Shown here: positions 12,614-25,540 of the stretch, in pieces
Layout of the letters: every line of letters begins with the position of its first letter
Position numbering within the stretch: position 1 is the stretch's first letter
Assembly: GCF_000237925.1 (NCBI RefSeq)
Contig: NC_031502.1
Coordinates: 7,049,443 to 7,113,442, forward strand
Source of the DNA: Schistosoma mansoni
Lineage: Eukaryota > Platyhelminthes > Trematoda > Strigeidida > Schistosomatidae
DNA length: 64,000 bases
Direction: 5' to 3'
Position numbers and translations under genes: made by a program
The notes under the pieces: model-generated
The model's database searches: none
The model's input: the letters and a program-made list of their open reading frames with translations, nothing else
Told to the model about the DNA's origin: nothing

Positions 12614-13133
12614 GCCCCCAAATGCCCTGGTACGGCCGAGAGTGGGGAAAGTCAGCTCTCCCTCTCGAAATGCTCTCACATGACCACGCGTATATAGCCT
12701 CTGACAGAGAAGTCCTACTCACTGCTTTCTCGTGGCACTACTGATGTTTACGAAATTGAGAGGACGAAAAGCGAATGTCCGGCGCTTTAACCGGGTTGGT
12801 GGACACGGCGAGTCCACCTAGGGGAGTTGGAAAACCCTGATTCCAAACCAATGGTGCACATGGGCTCCAGTATCCTGAAGAGACAAATGGCGTATGAATC
12901 AATCCTTAGTCACCGGCTACCATGGGACTGCATCTCCTCACGATGCTCCACTGCCTTGTGGATCAGACCTTTAGGTCAAGGACTCCGGGTGTGGTCCCCT
13001 AAGAAAACCACCTGTTTCAGTTTGGGTACCTGCTCAGTATCACAGCCCTCACACAAATCGGATGAGATTTGTGTGGCGCATATATATCTGGTGCCCTTTT
13101 GTACCAATATTTGTGTTTAAATAAATTAAAATA
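12614..13133 (+). mobile_element. About 520-bp retroposon, copy 2
   Basis: Full-length copy flanked by a perfect 12-bp target duplication (accctatggata) at 12602-12613 and 13134-13145, with an A/T-rich tail. It is almost identical over its length to 3175-3694, which suggests recent spread. An ORF (12827-13120) equivalent to that of copy 1 is open but has no recognised domain. It lies just upstream of the ARB2A-like first coding exon and inserted into, or beside, a relic of RTE family A. Confidence 0.85.
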
Positions 13134-13145
13134 ACCCTATGGATA

Positions 13146-13460
13146 ACTTCAGCACTGCTTAGTTGGCCATTTTATGATACAAGAGAAATACTTTCAAAAC
13201 GCTTGCGACCAAACATCTGGAACAAAAGCATATATTCTACTTTTATAGGCCAGGTTCCACAGCCATAGAGTAGTATAGTGGAGTATTACATAGTTTTATT
13301 CACCCTTTGATAGTCAGATGGATACCACACTTACTTCATGAGTAATACAAATTGCCGAAAATCAAGTCTTTTTGAATCCGTATTAAGATTCTGTAAAACA
13401 TCAGCCCATCAGGGCTGATGAGACTTCTAAGTCAAGTGAAACCTTGAAATCACTAGGAAA
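13146..13460 (-). mobile_element. RTE family A relic (C-terminal region)
   Basis: Strongly diverged, but alignable by eye to 8230-8560 of the near full-length copy: the stretch around the gccaggttccacagccatag box and the gaatccgtattaagatt and ggctgatgagacttctaag blocks line up in order. No open frame remains. It abuts the right target duplication of the 520-bp retroposon. Confidence 0.6.
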
Positions 13461-15738
13461 CTGAGCAGTTATTTTATCCTGATTCAAGACCGTTTAGTGG
13501 TAGTCATGATGTGAACACGTTATTTATCTACTAACTTGAAATTTAGTGGCCTATGTCGTTTAACCACAGTAATCTGACGATATAGTACAGTCGATACCAT
13601 AGAAGGACACTTATTTGATCTTATTGATTCCACAAGTTACGAAATACAGAAGGTGAAGAAGGTTCCCAAGTAGGTTGCTGAAGGTTATATGATAATAAGG
13701 CAATTTACTGTTTGTAAAAATTCCCGCTGATTTGAAGATAATCTCCGCCCTGAACTGATGTCAGCTTCAGAACCAAGGACCAATAATCTGAATAGTGTTT
13801 CATTAGAGATGATTCCTTGGAATTTTTAGTTAGGTTTCGTGTATGAAGTCTCTGTAATTTGACAGTACAAGATACTCGCACTGTTATGATTGCCAAAAAG
13901 ATGTAACCGTAAACTTCTGTTAGGAATTAAACTCCGATATATGAAGCTATAAATAAATATACAAAAACACAAAACCACGAATCGCAATGCTTTGTTGGAT
14001 GATAACAGATTGTGGGTTAGTGAGTCTTCATTACTTGGGACGAATGTGGATTGGTAGTAATGGTCAGACATTTGAGATTTATCTAATCGGATAAGTTGGT
14101 GTTTCTCACTGAAAACTCAACATTTGGAACGAAGCGAAACAATCCACGCAGTGCGAATTCCTGGTCTTAGGGATTTCCACTTTAAACATCTGAAGAACCA
14201 GGTACAACAACGGCTCAATTAGATCAGAAGCCCTATGATGACTTTGTAGGTTACAAATGTTATTTATAATGATTATAGTGTCAGAATTGACATCTATCAC
14301 CTAGTGACCTTAGTAAATCAACGAAGTCAATTTTAGCTTAGGTTATGCCCGAAGTAAAAGGGAGTATAAGCTACATATATTTGGGTTTCCAGACCACATG
14401 TTTGTGTGCACATAATCAATTACTATTTGCTTCCGTTTTTTATATGGCTTCCCAAGTTTACGGGGTGCTCTTATAGGTTATTCATCCCGTTGTTTCATTG
14501 TTCATATCAAGTCTTGCTGCATAAAACTCGGGAATAAAGCCCGGAAAAAACCATTTTATGAGACTAATTTAATGGTGTAATATTTAGTTTTGGACTTTTT
14601 ACCTATACTAGTAATATATTGTCTGTACACTGGCTTACGAATCGCTTGTTTATTTTTCCGCTGCCATAGACTGAATTAAGTCAAGTGGTATTCTATTAAG
14701 TTAAGAGGTGCGTGATAAAAACAACTCCTCGCGGCAACTTTTTGACTAGTTCTTTAATAATGGACAGTTTTGGAAAAGAAATAGAATTCTACTTTTGGAG
14801 CGACATCAAACTGGGTAGCTTGTGACAACCCTTGTGATAGGGGTCTCTCAGTTAACACATGGTTAACACAAAGTCTCAATTGAGACTTTCGAAAACTGGT
14901 AATCAGCTGACAAATTTGCTCTAGCCTAAATTGAGGATGATAACAGATACAAACTATAGGGATAACGAGTGAAATAGAAGTTCAAACGTCAACTAGGAAT
15001 CTTAGGAACTTCTCAAAGCATTTCATACCAAATTCACTAAAACCAACGGCCTTGAACGACCAATCAAAAGCAACCAAAACGATGAGCGAATTTAAAACGT
15101 CATTTAAAATAGCATGTTGCTAAAAGTCATGATATTCATTTTATTTCGTATTTTGAAAGCTTCGAATAATGATTTTCTTTTCTAATTAACTGTTATGGTA
15201 AGCATGTTACGGTTGGGAGTATAGCGACTTGATCTGCGCGCTATTTAAAAGGATAATACTATTTTCCTTTCTGAATTTATTGTATTGTTCTGACCATAAA
15301 AAACTCATAAAAATTACTGATTTAACTTAATTTGAATTTATTTCAGACAAAGTATTCTCTAAGAGTATCGTTTTTTCAAAAGTAAATTATCAACTGTACT
15401 TTTGAGTACATTGGTTCTTTTTGTATTTGTTTACACTTTTGGTCCGAACGGTTTTTGACTTTTTGTCTTCAAAATGCTCCTCTTTTATTTGGGTATCGTT
15501 TGAGTCTAGTTTTTTTTGAAAGCCTCTGATTGATATATGGACAGTGCAAAAAAAGAAATGGGCAGCACCCGGGCTGTCGATACCAATGGAAAGTGGCATG
15601 TAATGGAAAGTTCAAATGATGGTACTACGAAATTTGCAGGAATCTAATGCCTGAAGCTTTTAATCGGTCTGGCTAAAATCGTTGTTTGTGGTTGTGTTGG
15701 CAGTGCTGACCATACACAAAAGGCTTGCTATCCGATGC
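13461..15738. other. No gene recognised
   Basis: AT-rich DNA with short open frames (for example 13826-14071, 14106-14300 and 15390-15599 on the minus strand), none with a recognisable domain or convincing splice context. No clear mobile element was identified. Confidence 0.5.
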
Positions 15739-18240
15739 CATATCACTACACAATATGTGTTGTGTTACACAAAGTAACGGACTATAATTATCTAGGAGTC
15801 ATGCTAAGTAGTAACTTTAAAACTATGGGTAACAGTAGGGCTGCTGTTGCCAAAGGCTTTAGGGTCTTATGGGCTATTCGTAAGTTTTTTCAGTACTTGA
15901 ACGAAGAAACGTTAAGGGTCATATATCCGAGCTTTTGTCCATAAGGATTAGCCGCTCACAAACTGTGTAAAAAGACGAGAAGCTAAATAAGAACTAAAAC
16001 TTAGGTTAGATGCTGCCGAAAAAGACCTAAAAATTGTAAATTTTCAAGTTATGAGATTTCGACAGAGAATGATCCCGAAGCCACTATGTGTGCAGCACGA
16101 AGTCTTTCAAATAGGCTTCGGATCTGTTACACGAATGCTTGGAGCTTGCTCAACAAGCCGTCGGAACTAGGTGTGCAGATTGATTCTACCAAGCCAGATG
16201 TAATCGCAGTCACAGAAACGTGGCTGACGCAGACTATAGACAGTATGGAACTTGATATTGAAGGTTTCACGTAAGTAAAAGTCGACTGAGTCCAGAATCG
16301 TAAAGGAGGAAGAGTAGCTCTATTCATTAGGAGTACTTCCTCATTCGCCATTATTGATAACGCATTCCATAAGAGTGGGACGTGTGAATTAGTCAGTTGC
16401 CACTTGAAATGCAAGGGACAGGAGATGCTCATTGGTCTGGTCTACTGCAGTCAAATCTGTGAGGTAAATGAAGTTTAGCCAGACGGTCTCAACACATGAT
16501 CACAAAGTGGTCGACGTCTAACCCTAGATGACTTTAATGCACCCACGGTAGACCAGAAAAATCTGAGAACTGAATTGTCAGAAAACTTCTTCAAGCAGGA
16601 ATTAGTTGATGCGGTTATCACATGTGCCCTAGTGCAACATGTGAAAAAAAGGACTAGGTACGTCCCGGACTCTGAATCATCCTTAATAGATCTTATATTG
16701 ACCCATTATGAGGATGACATCACGAATCTCGATTACATGCCACTCCTAGGTGAAAGTGATCATGCAGTTCTAGTTTTTGACTTCTATATAGTTGTCAAAA
16801 ACGAGCACGCGTCAGTCCAACCCAGACCTAACGTATGGAAAGAGAATATGGAAGATATTATAGACTCAGCATCGTCAGTAGATCGGAAAATAGAGCCAGA
16901 GTTTCCAATCGAGACAATTTCGGTTGTATTTCGAAATGTGTACTTAAAAGTCACTGCATCCCACATCTCTTGGACCAAACCAAGGGGTTTGAGAAATTCA
17001 CCATCATGGTTCAGTAGGGAGATTCACACACTTCTCTGTAAGAGGAGAAGAATGTGGGTAAGATTTAGGTTACTAGGTACTGAAGAGACAAAATCTCAAA
17101 GCCGAGAAGCTCGAAATACTTGTACCTCGACCCTCTGTAAGTCTAGAAGGTTGTCTGAAGAAAAAATTGTTAAGGAATCTATAGAATGGCCTTAACGCCT
17201 GCATTCGTATATAAACCAAAGGATTAAAAGAGGAGAAATAGTCCAGCACTACGAGGAGACAGTGATGCTTCATCATTAGTGGAGGACGACTATGGTAATG
17301 TTCAAGTATTTTCAAACCACTTTAGAAATGTATATGTCGTAGAAACACCCTTAACGTCAGTTCATACAAATCCCCCACATACACCGGACAATATGATCAT
17401 TAAAAAACTCGATGTCTTTGGTCTGCTAAGTAAGCTTGATATAGGCAAATCCGCGGGACCCGATGAATCGCATCCTAGGTTACTAAAGGAATACCCCTAA
17501 GTATATGTTTTAGTCTATCCATAACCCAGGGTCAATTACCAAAAGACTGGAAGAACGCCATAGTAAGTCCTGTCTTCAAAACAGGTACGAAACGTAAACC
17601 TGAGAACTACCGACCCGTTAGCCTAACCACCATGATTGTTAAAATTTTAGAAAAGATTGTTCGGAAGGAGCTGTTTAAGTATCTCTACGACAACCGGATT
17701 CTTTCTGAAAAGCATCATATGTTATCCCTCTCTCATATAAATAACCTTCCTGGTCTCCTATCAACATCGGTCTTGCTATGTGCTGACGACGATTTCCGCA
17801 CTGGCAAAACTCCTGTGTGATGCTCGACTGGTTAAACTAAACCTATTTTTATTGTCATATCGAAGAACTAGAGGCGACTCGGTTACAGTGTTCAAGTTAA
17901 TTAGTGACTAGTTTGTATCTGACATGCCCTCATTTTTCTTGTCTTGCGAAACGGAGCATTTACGAGGACACTCCAGAAATGTTCACAAACCCAGAATAAG
18001 TTACTTGTCACCTGACTATCGACTTTCTCATTGAATCATCAACGAGTAGAATTCATCACATCAACACGTGATTGAAACCCCATCTGTCGACTCATTCAAA
18101 AGAAAGTTGGACCAACTGAGAGACCATAATTGCTAAGACTAACACAGGTCACCTAGCCTTCTGCCCTTTCCATACTGAAACTGAAGAAGTGCTAAGCTTT
18201 ATAGCTCTAGGTTCAGGATCTAGAGTTAAATATTATTAGG
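15739..18240 (+). mobile_element. CR1-like LINE, rearranged and internally deleted, copy 1
   Basis: Block order is abnormal. First comes an RT thumb-like segment (15770-15944: VTDYNYLGVMLSS, AAVAKGFRVLWAIRKFF). Then an endonuclease starts at about 16086 (NRLRICYTNAWSLLNK, KPDVIAVTETWL) and ends at about 16790 (SLIDLILTHYEDDITNLD, GESDHAVLVFDF). Then come the RT fingers (17400-17700: GKSAGPDESHPRLLKE, ENYRPVSLTTMIVKI). The palm is mostly deleted: ILSEKHH jumps directly to LSLSHINNLP and VLLCADD. The true C-terminus (IETPSVDSFKRKLDQL) ends at about 18138. Several stops and frameshifts make it non-coding. The same rearranged arrangement recurs at 39122-42680. The clade call (CR1-like, SR1/Perere type) rests on motifs only. 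Confidence 0.8.
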
Positions 18241-18291
18241 GTCAAGTGCTGGGATAAGGAGGGCTTGGATGAATTGCTAATGCTTAAATCG

Positions 18292-18560
18292 GCGAGACAT
18301 AAATTTGTGAATAAAGCCATTGGATTTACGACAACAGTTTTTGAATTTTGACGCTATATTCTTCCATCGATTCGGTTAAAAATAATCTTGGCAAGTTAGT
18401 TGATGTCAGTTTGTTTCGAAAACCCGTAATCTAATTTTTGACCTTACACATCAACCATGAACCATAATTCTCATTCTTCACACTAGTTTATAACTATCAA
18501 TTAGCCCTAATAAGTAGGGGTTTTTTCATGGCCACTTTTGACTGGCTTAGAGGTTGTCCG
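18292..18560 (+). mobile_element. Possible relic related to the 740-bp MITE
   Basis: Starts with ggcgagac, like the terminal repeat of the MITE at 41475. Its 18405-18500 stretch (tgatgtcagt, then ccatgaacc, cttcacac and tttataac) parallels 41690-41775 in the same order. The right end is not recognisable. A tentative assignment. Confidence 0.4.
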
Positions 18561-21556
18561 TAAATTACAATGTCACTCTCAAATCCCAAGAGATATAAGG
18601 TCAAGATTTAGTGTCTGGGTTTATTACAAATCTATTAATTCCAGTCTGACATATCAATATTTAACACTAGTAAAGCCAATAGGATTGTAAAATTCTGTAA
18701 TTTCGTCATTTCTCTAAATTTCGGAGCTCTCACACGAAAGCTACATACTGGTAAACTTTTCGTAGTGTCATTTTCAAGGTCAACCTTGAAAATCGATCGG
18801 GATCATCCGTAAGGCATAGTATTATGACGCTTTTTCGGCACGGCTGAAATGATTTACTTTATGTGCATTTGGTTTCACAAAATTTCTTCCTTTTTAGAAA
18901 GTGCGAATCTGTTTTTAGCTAACGTTTACAACGCGTATATGGATTTTTTCAAACGGTACCGACGACTGCATGCGTTTAACTTTATGACACTAGATACATC
19001 AGAATATGAGCGATAATAGTTTTTTTTAACAAAAAATCTTACCAATACTTGAGCGAAATATGGAAAGACATAGACCTTACTAATACGACCTACAAAAGTG
19101 CTTAGTCATCAAACCACGACTCTACATTCGGACACCACATACTCCCAGTTGTATTTAAATTACGAAGCGCTCAATGATTTTTTTTGTCCGACTGACAATA
19201 TTGGACGAACGGGACTATTCGAACAAAGTTACACCAAGTAATGTCATTTAATCAATGTGCTCCACATGATGCCTTTTTCTGCTCACTCAGTAGTTAAAGA
19301 AGGTATTTCAAAGAATTGTTCTTAAAATAGTGTACAACTATTCACATAAAGCTTCATCATATGTTCGTTGTTAATGTTTTATATCCATGTGCGTTATATC
19401 ATTTACTTGAAGCTAACTTGGGTTATGTTGAGCTAGCTAGGGATAGATGAATAAGTTCGCCGCAGTAATCTGTAGGTAAGTCTAGTGTCACCGAAGTTGT
19501 TCAAAACGTTTTGGAGATATATATCATTTAGCTACTTCTGTGTTGTGTGCATATTAATCGAAAACACTTGTCAATGTAGACAATCTTTAGTCAAATATGT
19601 TTGGTTTAGCCATAGCTTGGAGTAGTGAGTAGGTGATGAGACAAGAAAGGTTGTAAGTTGCTGAGTATGTTATTAGAATTTTTATCTTGCAGCTGCAAGA
19701 ACTAGTTCACTTCGTTTTGATCTCTTCCTAGGTTTGTCAATGTGTCATACTGAACTGTTGCAATGAACGAGTGTAGCAACGATTCAGTGACAACCGAATA
19801 TCCAGCTGTCGTTAAACGTTTAATGCGTCAACTCGACAAATTTTTGATTTTTCAAGGAGCGTTTGACCGAACGGTCAAGGCGATGTTAAATATGGTTTGA
19901 GTTCGGCCACATTTTGTCTGATAGTCTCCATCCATCAAGTAGAGGAAGTAATGGCATGATATAGGTCGATTTTCAATGATACTATGCTATTGCGACAATT
20001 TGCAGGCTAGGACAATTTAGAGACTTGTCTGATAGAAGTATGTGAAGTAACAGAATCTCTATGGTCAATAGTTCCTCGTACATTATATATACACAAGTAT
20101 GTTGCAATAGTATTTGAAATGAAATAGTGTGACCTAGATCAACAGTAATTCTTCATCGGATGTGCTTACACATGTGCATGTAAAAGCAGTGTATGGAGAT
20201 CAGGTGCTCGTCTTCAAGATTAAGATGGTGATAGTGGTCATCATATTAAAGTTCATTTTTTGAGCAACACACAAACGTGTACCGTTCGACACCTGGTTTC
20301 TTGGAAATTTCACCAGCAGTTTAACAAGGACGAAGTTGCTACAATGTGGTCACAATTTAATCCGCGTAATTCAACGTACGTCGTAATTCATTGATTTTGG
20401 ACACCAAACATATCAACAGCATTTTGCAGCCCATGCACGCAAAAATATAAAAAATTTGTGTATGAATAAAATGGAAATATATCTATCATTCGCTCCTGCT
20501 GCTAGGAGCAAATAACTATCCAACAAGCGTTTCTAGAAGAAGCACGTATTGACTCGACTTATCAGACCAAAAAAGCAGGGTAAATATTGAACAATAACAT
20601 CATTGTTTTGAAGTTTTTCACTGTTCCAGCTAGTCGTAACTAATAATCTTGTACAAAAGACCCACCTTTATATATGCTCCTTACAAGCAAGAACGACGCA
20701 AATGCGTCGTAAGACCACTAGAGTATTTCGACGACACGATGTGCGAGACCTTTGATGCACGTACTTTCGTTATGGATTCAGTGGCGACTGAAATTTTCGC
20801 TGTACTGTTTATGCACAGTCATGCTGACATAATACGATGTTTGTTCTGTAAAATCAAAACTAAGGTTTGGCTGAAGAACAACTGTCTGCGTAGTTAGATA
20901 TGCGATATTCCACAATTGAAATCAAAACAAGAGGAAAATGAAGGTTCCAAATTTGTTGTAAATACAAATTTACATTGTTACCTGAACAAATATTACCGCT
21001 TAGTTATTCAATCAATAATTGTTCCCTGAATAATCGATCTAAATTACAATAAGTAGGCAAACTGATAAGGAATATAAGAAAATTCTCGAACGCACTAAAA
21101 ATAAGTGTTATTCTACCCTTTCTGGATAGATCAAGTAAAAACCCGTTCAAAAGAAAACAGTTTGTTGCTTTATAGCATCTAATAAATTTCTTTCATTGTT
21201 TGCGACTTCGCATTATCTGTACAATTATAATATATCAGTAGAGTCCATAGCCTCATATCCCTCAAACGTTGAATATGAAACTATGTAGTGCCACTAGCCA
21301 TAACCACAGATTGAGGTTCCAAGTTTAACTGTCTTATTCCAGGAGTTCAGCAGACTTTTGAGAGGGAATTGCATAAAAACAAAAGCTTGCCATCCGACGG
21401 CGAAGGGCTTGGGTGAGTGATCACACCACTAATTAAAATTCCCGCTGATGTCACCGTCTGACTCGACAAAATGGAATGGCACTTAACCTCTTTTCCTCTT
21501 TGATATTCATTCAAACAATAAGGAAGATATCGGATGCACATCAGATGAGCTAGTCT
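18561..21556. other. No gene recognised
   Basis: AT-rich sequence. The 82-codon ORF at 20649-20897 has no recognised domain. The codons around 20275-20330 read RVPFDTWFLGNF in one frame, which I could not place. Some of it may be decayed LTR-element DNA, given the Gypsy-like piece just to the right. Confidence 0.4.
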
Positions 21557-22010
21557 ATGGTACAACTCTGCCAACTAGCTAACCATGATGACAAAACACC
21601 AATCTATTCAAGACGTTGCGCAAGTTGTTTATTAAAGATCGTGCAGTGGATTAAAGTGATACCTTCAAGTGAACATAGTTATCGAGTAAAGCTCGATAAA
21701 CATCCACAGACGTGCGAATTCATTTTTTACCGCATCGATGCCGTTCGATAACCATCAAAGCAACCGCATGAAGGACTTTACCGAGTTTTCAAACGGACAG
21801 CCAAACACTTGTAGATCACGAACGTAGATTATCCTCGTCGAATGACTGGGTGCCTACTCGAGTTAGAAAAAAATGGCGTGACCAACCGGCCAACGTCGCA
21901 ATCACACCACACAGTCAGCACCTTACGTGCAATATTAATAATAATGATGGCTTTATCAAGTACTATATTTCTGATACAACACAGAATTCTCAAAACAAAG
22001 TGTTTCAACA
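21557..22010 (+). mobile_element. Gypsy-like pol relic (integrase C-terminal region)
   Basis: One frame reads FIFYRIDAVR, stop, then PHEGLYRVFKRTAKHL. This resembles the C-terminal part of Metaviridae-type integrases, where a hydrophobic xRxDxV stretch is followed by PYxGPYKVIKR. The Gypsy copy at 45-52 kb has the same order near 51200 (QPYEGPYKVIKRIS). It is broken by stops, with no LTR identified next to it. The resemblance is short, so confidence is modest. Confidence 0.45.
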
Positions 22011-23547
22011 AGTTTTTTTAACAAAAAGGGTGAAAGAAACTGACAGCTGTATACATATATACAACGGTTAGGTAGGTGAACTACCCGTAATCAAATGGAA
22101 TCTTTTACAGTCTTAATCTGTGCAACTATATCGATTAGACATACTTAAGAATACACGTTATCGATCAGGTCAACTCTAACAACCTATTCGTCACATACTA
22201 GGTGAGGTCTCGTAGAGCTTTTATATCTATGCTGACGTGTACCGATTCCGATGTACTGACGTCTCGTTCTTTTAGAAAATATACGACGAAGAAGATATGG
22301 ATGAAGTGGATGGCTAGTATCTGGTAAGATAATACCTGCCAGAAGTCTGTTAGACTTTACATGTTCATCCAAAACCATATTAGTGATGGCCTCAAAAAAT
22401 TCACCATACGCCCTGCCATCTGTTTTTAACACTTTGCTCAATACAGAAAAATCTGTTTTCAGAAGCCCGGGAAAGAAAAGTGGGTAATATGTAAAAATTT
22501 ACAAACCTTAGAAGTGAATGACGAGTAATGTCAAGAGCACGTGATTATTTGCATCGTAAGTCAGCCGGAATAATTTCTTCGATACCAATAAAAAATGAGA
22601 GGACCAAGAGAGATCGAAGGAGAAAATTATACCCAGTTAAATTGCCTTCGACAACGTTCTTATCAAATAATCTTTAAGTTTCTTGCCGACAGAAGAATAT
22701 GTTTTTATTCTGAAATCCTGGAAGGCGGAGTGAAGCGTGAGGTTACCCTTTCAAACACACAGAGACTTTCGACATTCGATGTAAAATAATAGGAAACACA
22801 ATCCCCATACTCAATAAAGAATTAGATAAATACTTAAGCTTTAATGTTCTGGCATTTACTCCGATGTTTGCAGTCAACTCTTAGCAAATCAACAAAAGTT
22901 GTTTAAGTGCTGTTCATGTTTCAGGCTGAAGTTAACATTTTGGCATTTAGACGTGTTAACAGTGAGATGATTATCAACAGACCGCCATTCATACGAGACA
23001 AGAGCTCATTCATGTTAAGGGGATGTAAAGAGGTAGAAATTGGCATACATACAGTGAGATAGTCCTCATATTTAAGAAAGGTGAAGATGGCAGATCATGC
23101 AGAAAAAAAGAGGAAAGAACAGCTACTAGTGGTACACCTTCATGAGACAGTGGGGACGTTGAACACATTCCTCCAAACATAGTTTTTGTCTAAATTTCAC
23201 ATTCTTATAACCAGACACTTTCTTAGGTATTGGGATGATCTTTATCTTTCTCCACATATTCTGTATGAGATTAGTTAACAAGGACCTGTTAAAGATATTC
23301 GTCAATGGATATCATAGAAAGTCAGCAAATATTTAAAAAAGGAGGTTTGGGGTATTATCAGGTCCTAAAGATTGGGATGAAGTAAGTGACTGGATACATT
23401 TTTGGATGTGCTTGTGAATGAATAACACAGAAAGCCAGCATAATTTTTAAAAATGTTTGGCTTAACTTTCAAATATTTTCAGTAGCGTAACGAAGACTTG
23501 GATGGTTTAAATCTTCCAGCTAACAAGAAGTATGTTATGTGAAACCG
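22011..23547. other. No gene recognised
   Basis: Contains an 85-codon minus-strand ORF (22184-22441) with a His/Pro/Arg-rich segment (DTSHPLHPYLLRRIF) faintly like the tail of some LINE proteins, not enough to assign. The rest is AT-rich, without recognisable features. Confidence 0.35.
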
Positions 23548-24007
23548 ATGTCAGAAAGTCTGAAAGATATTTGTCGAAAAATAGTGGCAATTGGATGAAG
23601 CTATGCAGACCATGCATAAGAACTAGGAAATAAAGTTGTATCTCCACCTGTTGTCTTCTTAAAGCCTTCTGGGTTGCATAATTGAAGAGTAAAAATTAAA
23701 TTACCAAATGGGACTGGAGAAGTTCATTATAAAGTCGAAAATGGTTTAGTTATCGGAAAACCACTGACAAACGTTAAAATAGAAGTTTATTCAGCGATGT
23801 TAGGTTATGTAGTTGCGTTAGATCTAACTGATCGATCACTTCAGAATCAACTAAAACCAAGTGAACTTCGACACAACTTGGCCAACGGGGTCAATTCTCC
23901 CTATGGAATCACTACCAGCTGGTATTTTAACTTCTCGTCAGGAATTCCAAAAAGTAGTTCATGAGATTTGGTTAAAAGCCAGCCAAACAACAATGATCAA
24001 AGTTTGA
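23548..24007 (+). pseudogene. FAHD1-like (acylpyruvase family) processed pseudogene
   Basis: Intronless, broken copy of a fumarylacetoacetate-hydrolase-domain protein. The family member FAHD1 is a mitochondrial acylpyruvate hydrolase and oxaloacetate decarboxylase. Starting at ATG 23548 the frame reads MSESLKDICRKIVAIG, stop, SYADHA, stop, ELGNKVVSPPVVFLKPSG. It continues past another stop with GEVHYKVENGLVIGKPLTNV and YVVALDLTDRSLQNQLK. A frame change then gives ILPMES and VHEIWLKASQTTMIKV, ending at TGA 24007. Order and spacing follow FAHD1: RKIVxxGRNYxDH, PxxFLKP, HHExELGVVIGK, then LDxTxRDxQ. At least three stops and one frameshift are present, and the last third of the family length is absent. 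The metal-binding HHE region is altered to HYK. No introns in a stretch this long suggests a retrocopy. Confidence 0.78.
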
Positions 24008-24352
24008 ATATGATGTTATGGACAATAGCAGATTTAGTATTGATAATTGTGCTACTTTAGACAAATTTTTGCTTTGTGAACTTCGATTTTGCTCGTATCT
24101 CAATTATCTGATTTGAACGCATCGACAGACTTAACCGAGTATAAATGGGAATGCGGACGAGTGGGAAAATCCACAACATTTTGGTGACCTGGTAACAAAA
24201 GAAAGCCACAAACACATGAATCAAAATCACTAAATTAATTGGAAGTGAACCATTGAAGCTAGTAACAACAAAGTCGGTGAAACCGCCAACGAAAACAGAT
24301 AGTACAGATGGTGTGTCGTTTCGAGTCAGGCAGATGTTGCTGACATGAACAT

Positions 24353-24707
24353 CGAGGATGTCACAGGTATTGTAGTTTGGCAACGCTTTAACAGCAATAC
24401 CTTCTATAATTGAATCGTGTCCAACTAGTGAAATCAAAAGTCAAAAGCGAGGAGGTTGGAAGATATATTTGATAGATTATCAATATCTTGAGAAGTGACT
24501 GATCTAAACTGGCTAGCGACCTCAGGAGAAGTTGAGCACGGCGTTCCAACTCGTGATCTGGTGCGGATGCATGAACAAGCATTTTCAGCTAGGTGAGTCC
24601 ATTAAAACTAGTGTGGTCAGCATCCAACGTCGAACACTTACATAATTTTAAAGATTCCCATTGTGAAAATTAGGATTATTGATTTTGGGGATTTATTTAC
24701 CGCTACA
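24353..24707 (-). mobile_element. LTR-like repeat, inverted relative to the copy at 44664
   Basis: Reverse complement of this stretch aligns along its whole length with 44664-44987: tgtag start, aaataaatcccc, gttggaacgccgtgctcaac, ttgataatctatcaa, gattcaatt and a tacaatacctgt end. The TG start suggests an LTR, but no element body is recognisable to the left (24057-24352 is open on the minus strand, with no domain recognised). No target duplication was found. Confidence 0.55.
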
Positions 24708-25540
24708 ACATAATTGTTTTTGTTCAAGTGTTTTGGACGGCAACTTAACTTTAAACAGTCAATAAAGTTGTTGGAAAACTCAAAGCGCGTAAAATTATAT
24801 CAAAACCAGATCACAGTTACAAATGTATCTACAACGCCTCCAACACTTTCTCTTATTGCCTCATCGATCCTGTCGATAAATATCGAAACTATGTAGTAGT
24901 GATACCGAACAATCGTTGTGCAAATCATTAACTAGAATTCTTGAATTGTGATAACACCATAATTACGACATATGTCTATATTTAGTAGGAATTGAAGATA
25001 GTCCACCTTGCCATTTGGTGATTGGGAGTTAGAATTTAGCAGTTCAGGAATCGACACATGGTTAATGTTCGTTCTTTTCAAAACATATTGTTAGCCACCA
25101 TTATGATGTTTCTGATTGTACTATTTTGTAACTTGGACAGCGAATGATCTTAAACTTTTCATAAACGCGCCTGGATAGGTTATGCGACTAATGAACATAA
25201 TGATGTGTTAAAACAAACAAACAACAGATAACTTGTTGAAATATCTAAGTGGTAGGAACAGGTAGCCTAAATATTCAGGCAGACCGTCAGTTATCCTCTG
25301 GTTGTATCCAGATACTAAGGTCACTTTGGTGACCGTACAACAGTAACTAATTAATTACAGAAATATATTGGCAAGTGTAGGCATAAGAAACAGTGTTTGA
25401 CCATCACCTCATGGACCAGTTCATAGCGTGCAATTAACTGATACGCACTGGTTGTCCTTGACGAGGATCGGTAAAGTATTTGGTAATCACTGACCCAACT
25501 CCCAAATGATTTTGCTAAGACCCAGTAATGTTTCACAGGC

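Noticed and set aside
16127-16432. 101-codon minus ORF duplicated at 39832-40137
   Set aside because: Antisense shadow of the CR1-like endonuclease region. It is duplicated only because the element is.
22184-22441. 85-codon minus ORF as a gene or LINE tail
   Set aside because: Resemblance to known proteins is too faint, and there are no splice signals or repeat context.
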